DNA of 64,000 nt from DASSQJ01 sp963773655 (GTDB lineage: Bacteria > Actinomycetota > Actinomycetes > Actinomycetales > Dermatophilaceae). Location of the stretch: positions 620,001 through 684,000 of the forward strand of contig CAVZBX010000003.1 in assembly GCA_963773655.1 (NCBI GenBank), written 5' to 3'. The translations under genes were made by a program, and so were the position numbers. Position 1 is the stretch's first letter, and every line of letters starts with the position of its first letter. Below the pieces are notes generated by a model. It did not search any database. It had not been told where the DNA came from and saw nothing but the letters and a program-made list of their open reading frames with translations. Shown here in pieces: positions 62,901 through 64,000 of the stretch.

Positions 62901-63302
62901 ATGGAACCCACCCGCGTGCACCGCCTGCTCGTCAGCGCGGCCCTGACCGCGTCGCTCGTCGGCATCGGCGCCCCGGCCGCACTTGCCAAGGACCCGGAGG
63001 TCCGGGCCTCCGGGTCCTGCTCGGCCGGTGCGGTGTGGAAGCTCAAGGCCAAGGGCGACGACGGCCGGCTCGAGGTCCAGCTGGAGGTCGACTCCAACCG
63101 CAGGGGCCAGCTGTGGTCCTGGTCGCTGCGCGACAACGGGGTGGCCGTGGCGTCCGGCACGGCGAGGACGACCGCTCCGAGCGGGTCCTTCGAGGTCGAG
63201 CGGCGGATCCGCGACCGAGCCGGCCGTGACGTCGTCACCGCCTACGCCCGTCACGCGGCCACGGGCCAGACCTGTCGCGCGCGCGTCGTGTTCCCCGCCT
63301 GA
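62901..63302 (+). CDS. Small secreted protein, no recognised domain
   Basis: A 133-residue exported protein. Signal peptide residues 1-29 end APAALA (predicted cleavage before KDPEV). The mature domain is a beta-sandwich-like sequence (ALEVQLEVDSNRRGQLW, WSLRDNG) with two cysteines (GSCSAG and TCRARV) that could form one disulfide. GAGGAGG lies six bases before the ATG. I cannot name a family. It is 35 bases before the acidic repeat protein gene, likely the same transcript. Confidence 0.8.
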   Translation: MEPTRVHRLLVSAALTASLVGIGAPAALAKDPEVRASGSCSAGAVWKLKAKGDDGRLEVQLEVDSNRRGQLWSWSLRDNGVAVASGTARTTAPSGSFEVERRIRDRAGRDVVTAYARHAATGQTCRARVVFPA

Positions 63303-63337
63303 CCACCGACTGCCACACTCAACGGAAGGACCAGACC

Positions 63338-63805
63338 ATGCGACGCATCGTCCTCATCACCGCCGGAGCCGCCGTGGCCGTCATCCCCGCCCTCGCGGGT
63401 GTGCTCGGCAACGCCTCGTTCGCCGAGCGGCTACCCGTCCGGGCTCCGGTGTCCGCCACCGCGAGCCCCGCGCCGGCCGCGAGCTCGGACGACCCTGCGA
63501 CCCACGACGCCGGTGACGACCACGGCGGGGACCGTCCCGAGGGCGTCTCGGACGACCCGGCGACCCACGACGCCGGTGACGACCACGGCGGGGACCGTCC
63601 CGAGGGCGTCTCGGACGACCCGGCGACGCACGACGCCGGTGACGACCACGGCGGGGACCGTCCCGAGGGCGTCTCGGACGACCCGGCGACGCACGACCTC
63701 GGCGACGACCACGGCGGCGACGACGGCGAGGACTCCTCGGGCCGTGACGGCGGCGACGAGAGCGACGACGGCGGGGACTCGGGTGGCCACGGATCCGACG
63801 ACTGA
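63338..63805 (+). CDS. Secreted acidic His/Asp-rich repeat protein
   Basis: A 155-residue exported protein. The signal peptide spans about residues 1-28 and the mature protein consists of a 21-residue repeat (SDDPATHDAGDDHGGD, then RPEGV), about three and a half copies. The tail is even more acidic (DDGEDSSGRDGG). Net charge is strongly negative and histidine/aspartate alternate, suggesting metal or ion binding. No family is recognised. AAGGA lies seven bases before the ATG. The probable kinase gene follows after 10 bases. Confidence 0.75.
   Translation: MRRIVLITAGAAVAVIPALAGVLGNASFAERLPVRAPVSATASPAPAASSDDPATHDAGDDHGGDRPEGVSDDPATHDAGDDHGGDRPEGVSDDPATHDAGDDHGGDRPEGVSDDPATHDLGDDHGGDDGEDSSGRDGGDESDDGGDSGGHGSDD
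63485..63710 (+). repeat. 63-base tandem repeat inside acidic protein gene
   Basis: Copies begin at 63485, 63548, 63611 and (partial) 63674. Copies two and three are nearly identical at the DNA level; the first has one synonymous difference and the fourth diverges after the codon for DL. This suggests recent expansion. Confidence 0.9.
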
Positions 63806-63815
63806 CCACCCCCCG

Positions 63816-64000
63816 GTGACGTCCCCGGCCGAACCCACGCCGGCCGGGGACCGGTCGCACCCGGCCGCGCACTGGGTCACGGTGTCGCGCCTCACCCGTG
63901 CCGAGGAACCGGACCGGCCGGTCCGGCCCCGCCGGGTCCTGGCCCAGCTCGCGCTCGGCGTCGTGGCCGCGGTCGTGGTGGTCGGGGTGCTCGGTGCGCT
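63816..64000 (+). CDS. Probable sensor histidine kinase, N-terminus (cut by window edge)
   Basis: GTG at 63816 opens a frame that runs off the window: 61 residues visible, with SHPAAHWVTVSRLTRAEEPDRP followed by a long transmembrane helix (LAQLALGVVAAVVVVGVLGA). The N-terminal pattern is one I associate with an actinobacterial family of sensor kinases, but no kinase domain is in view. The name is therefore provisional. It starts 10 bases after the acidic repeat protein stop. Confidence 0.4.
   Translation, partial: MTSPAEPTPAGDRSHPAAHWVTVSRLTRAEEPDRPVRPRRVLAQLALGVVAAVVVVGVLGA

Overview
The window is a 64 kb chromosomal segment of a very high-GC actinobacterium with dense coding and strong G/C bias at third codon positions. 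Gene content and order match a known actinobacterial backbone: paired ArsA-like ATPases, DUF4177, RidA, metallo-beta-lactamase fold protein, Crp, Nth, NUDIX, MarP-like protease, acs, the Ssd/Tad cluster, DECH helicase, STAS protein, H+-pyrophosphatase and topA. This corresponds to the Rv3646c-Rv3680 neighbourhood of Mycobacterium tuberculosis and the SCO3543-SCO3580 neighbourhood of Streptomyces coelicolor. The gene style suggests a Micrococcales-type organism (Intrasporangiaceae-like), but no 16S gene is present to confirm this.

Layout. 1-13.7 kb: conserved housekeeping block (ArsA pair, esterase, DUF4177, frameshifted RidA, two NUDIX proteins, MBL hydrolase, Crp, endonuclease III, dienelactone hydrolase, MarP-like protease, holin-like protein, NhaA, acetyl-CoA synthetase). 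13.9-19.7 kb: secreted FG-GAP/glycosidase-like protein, phenylalanine hydroxylase, and threonine catabolism (Tdh + Kbl). 19.8-23.7 kb: solute symporter with DUF485 partner and a LytS/LytTR two-component pair. 23.8-31 kb: degenerate Fic protein, a 0.9 kb repeat-bearing spacer, then a compact Tad pilus cluster (Ssd, TadA, TadB, TadC, DUF4244 pilin, TadE, TadG-like) ending in a G-rich minisatellite. 31-36.3 kb: frameshifted DECH helicase, STAS protein, H+-pyrophosphatase. 36.3-42.7 kb: xanthine dehydrogenase operon and a methyltransferase. 42.8-50 kb: TetR + heterodimeric ABC exporter, second symporter operon. 50.3-57.5 kb: accessory region with an antiporter and an all-minus cluster encoding a LAL regulator, two small proteins, a DszB-like desulfinase and a rhodanese. 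57.6-64 kb: DODA-type dioxygenase, topA, frameshifted SCP2 protein, TipA-like MerR regulator, two secreted proteins and the start of a probable sensor kinase.

The most novel system is the 52.2-57.1 kb cluster. A cytoplasmic protein that keeps the Cys/His/Arg triad of the sulfinate desulfinase DszB lies between a rhodanese and two look-alike small proteins, under a large ATP-binding LuxR regulator, with no DszA/DszC monooxygenase in view. I infer an undescribed organosulfur-handling route in which released sulfite or sulfane sulfur is handed to the rhodanese.

Regulatory architecture is unusually readable. At least ten genes show a TAnnnT -10 box ending 6-7 bases before the start codon, which predicts leaderless mRNAs. 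One of these drives a 27-codon arginine-rich leader ORF that overlaps the NUDIX start. Three genes (RidA, helicase, SCP2) each carry one single-base frameshift next to a CTCGA string, which looks more like consensus error than decay. No rRNA, tRNA, CRISPR array, insertion sequence or phage gene was seen.
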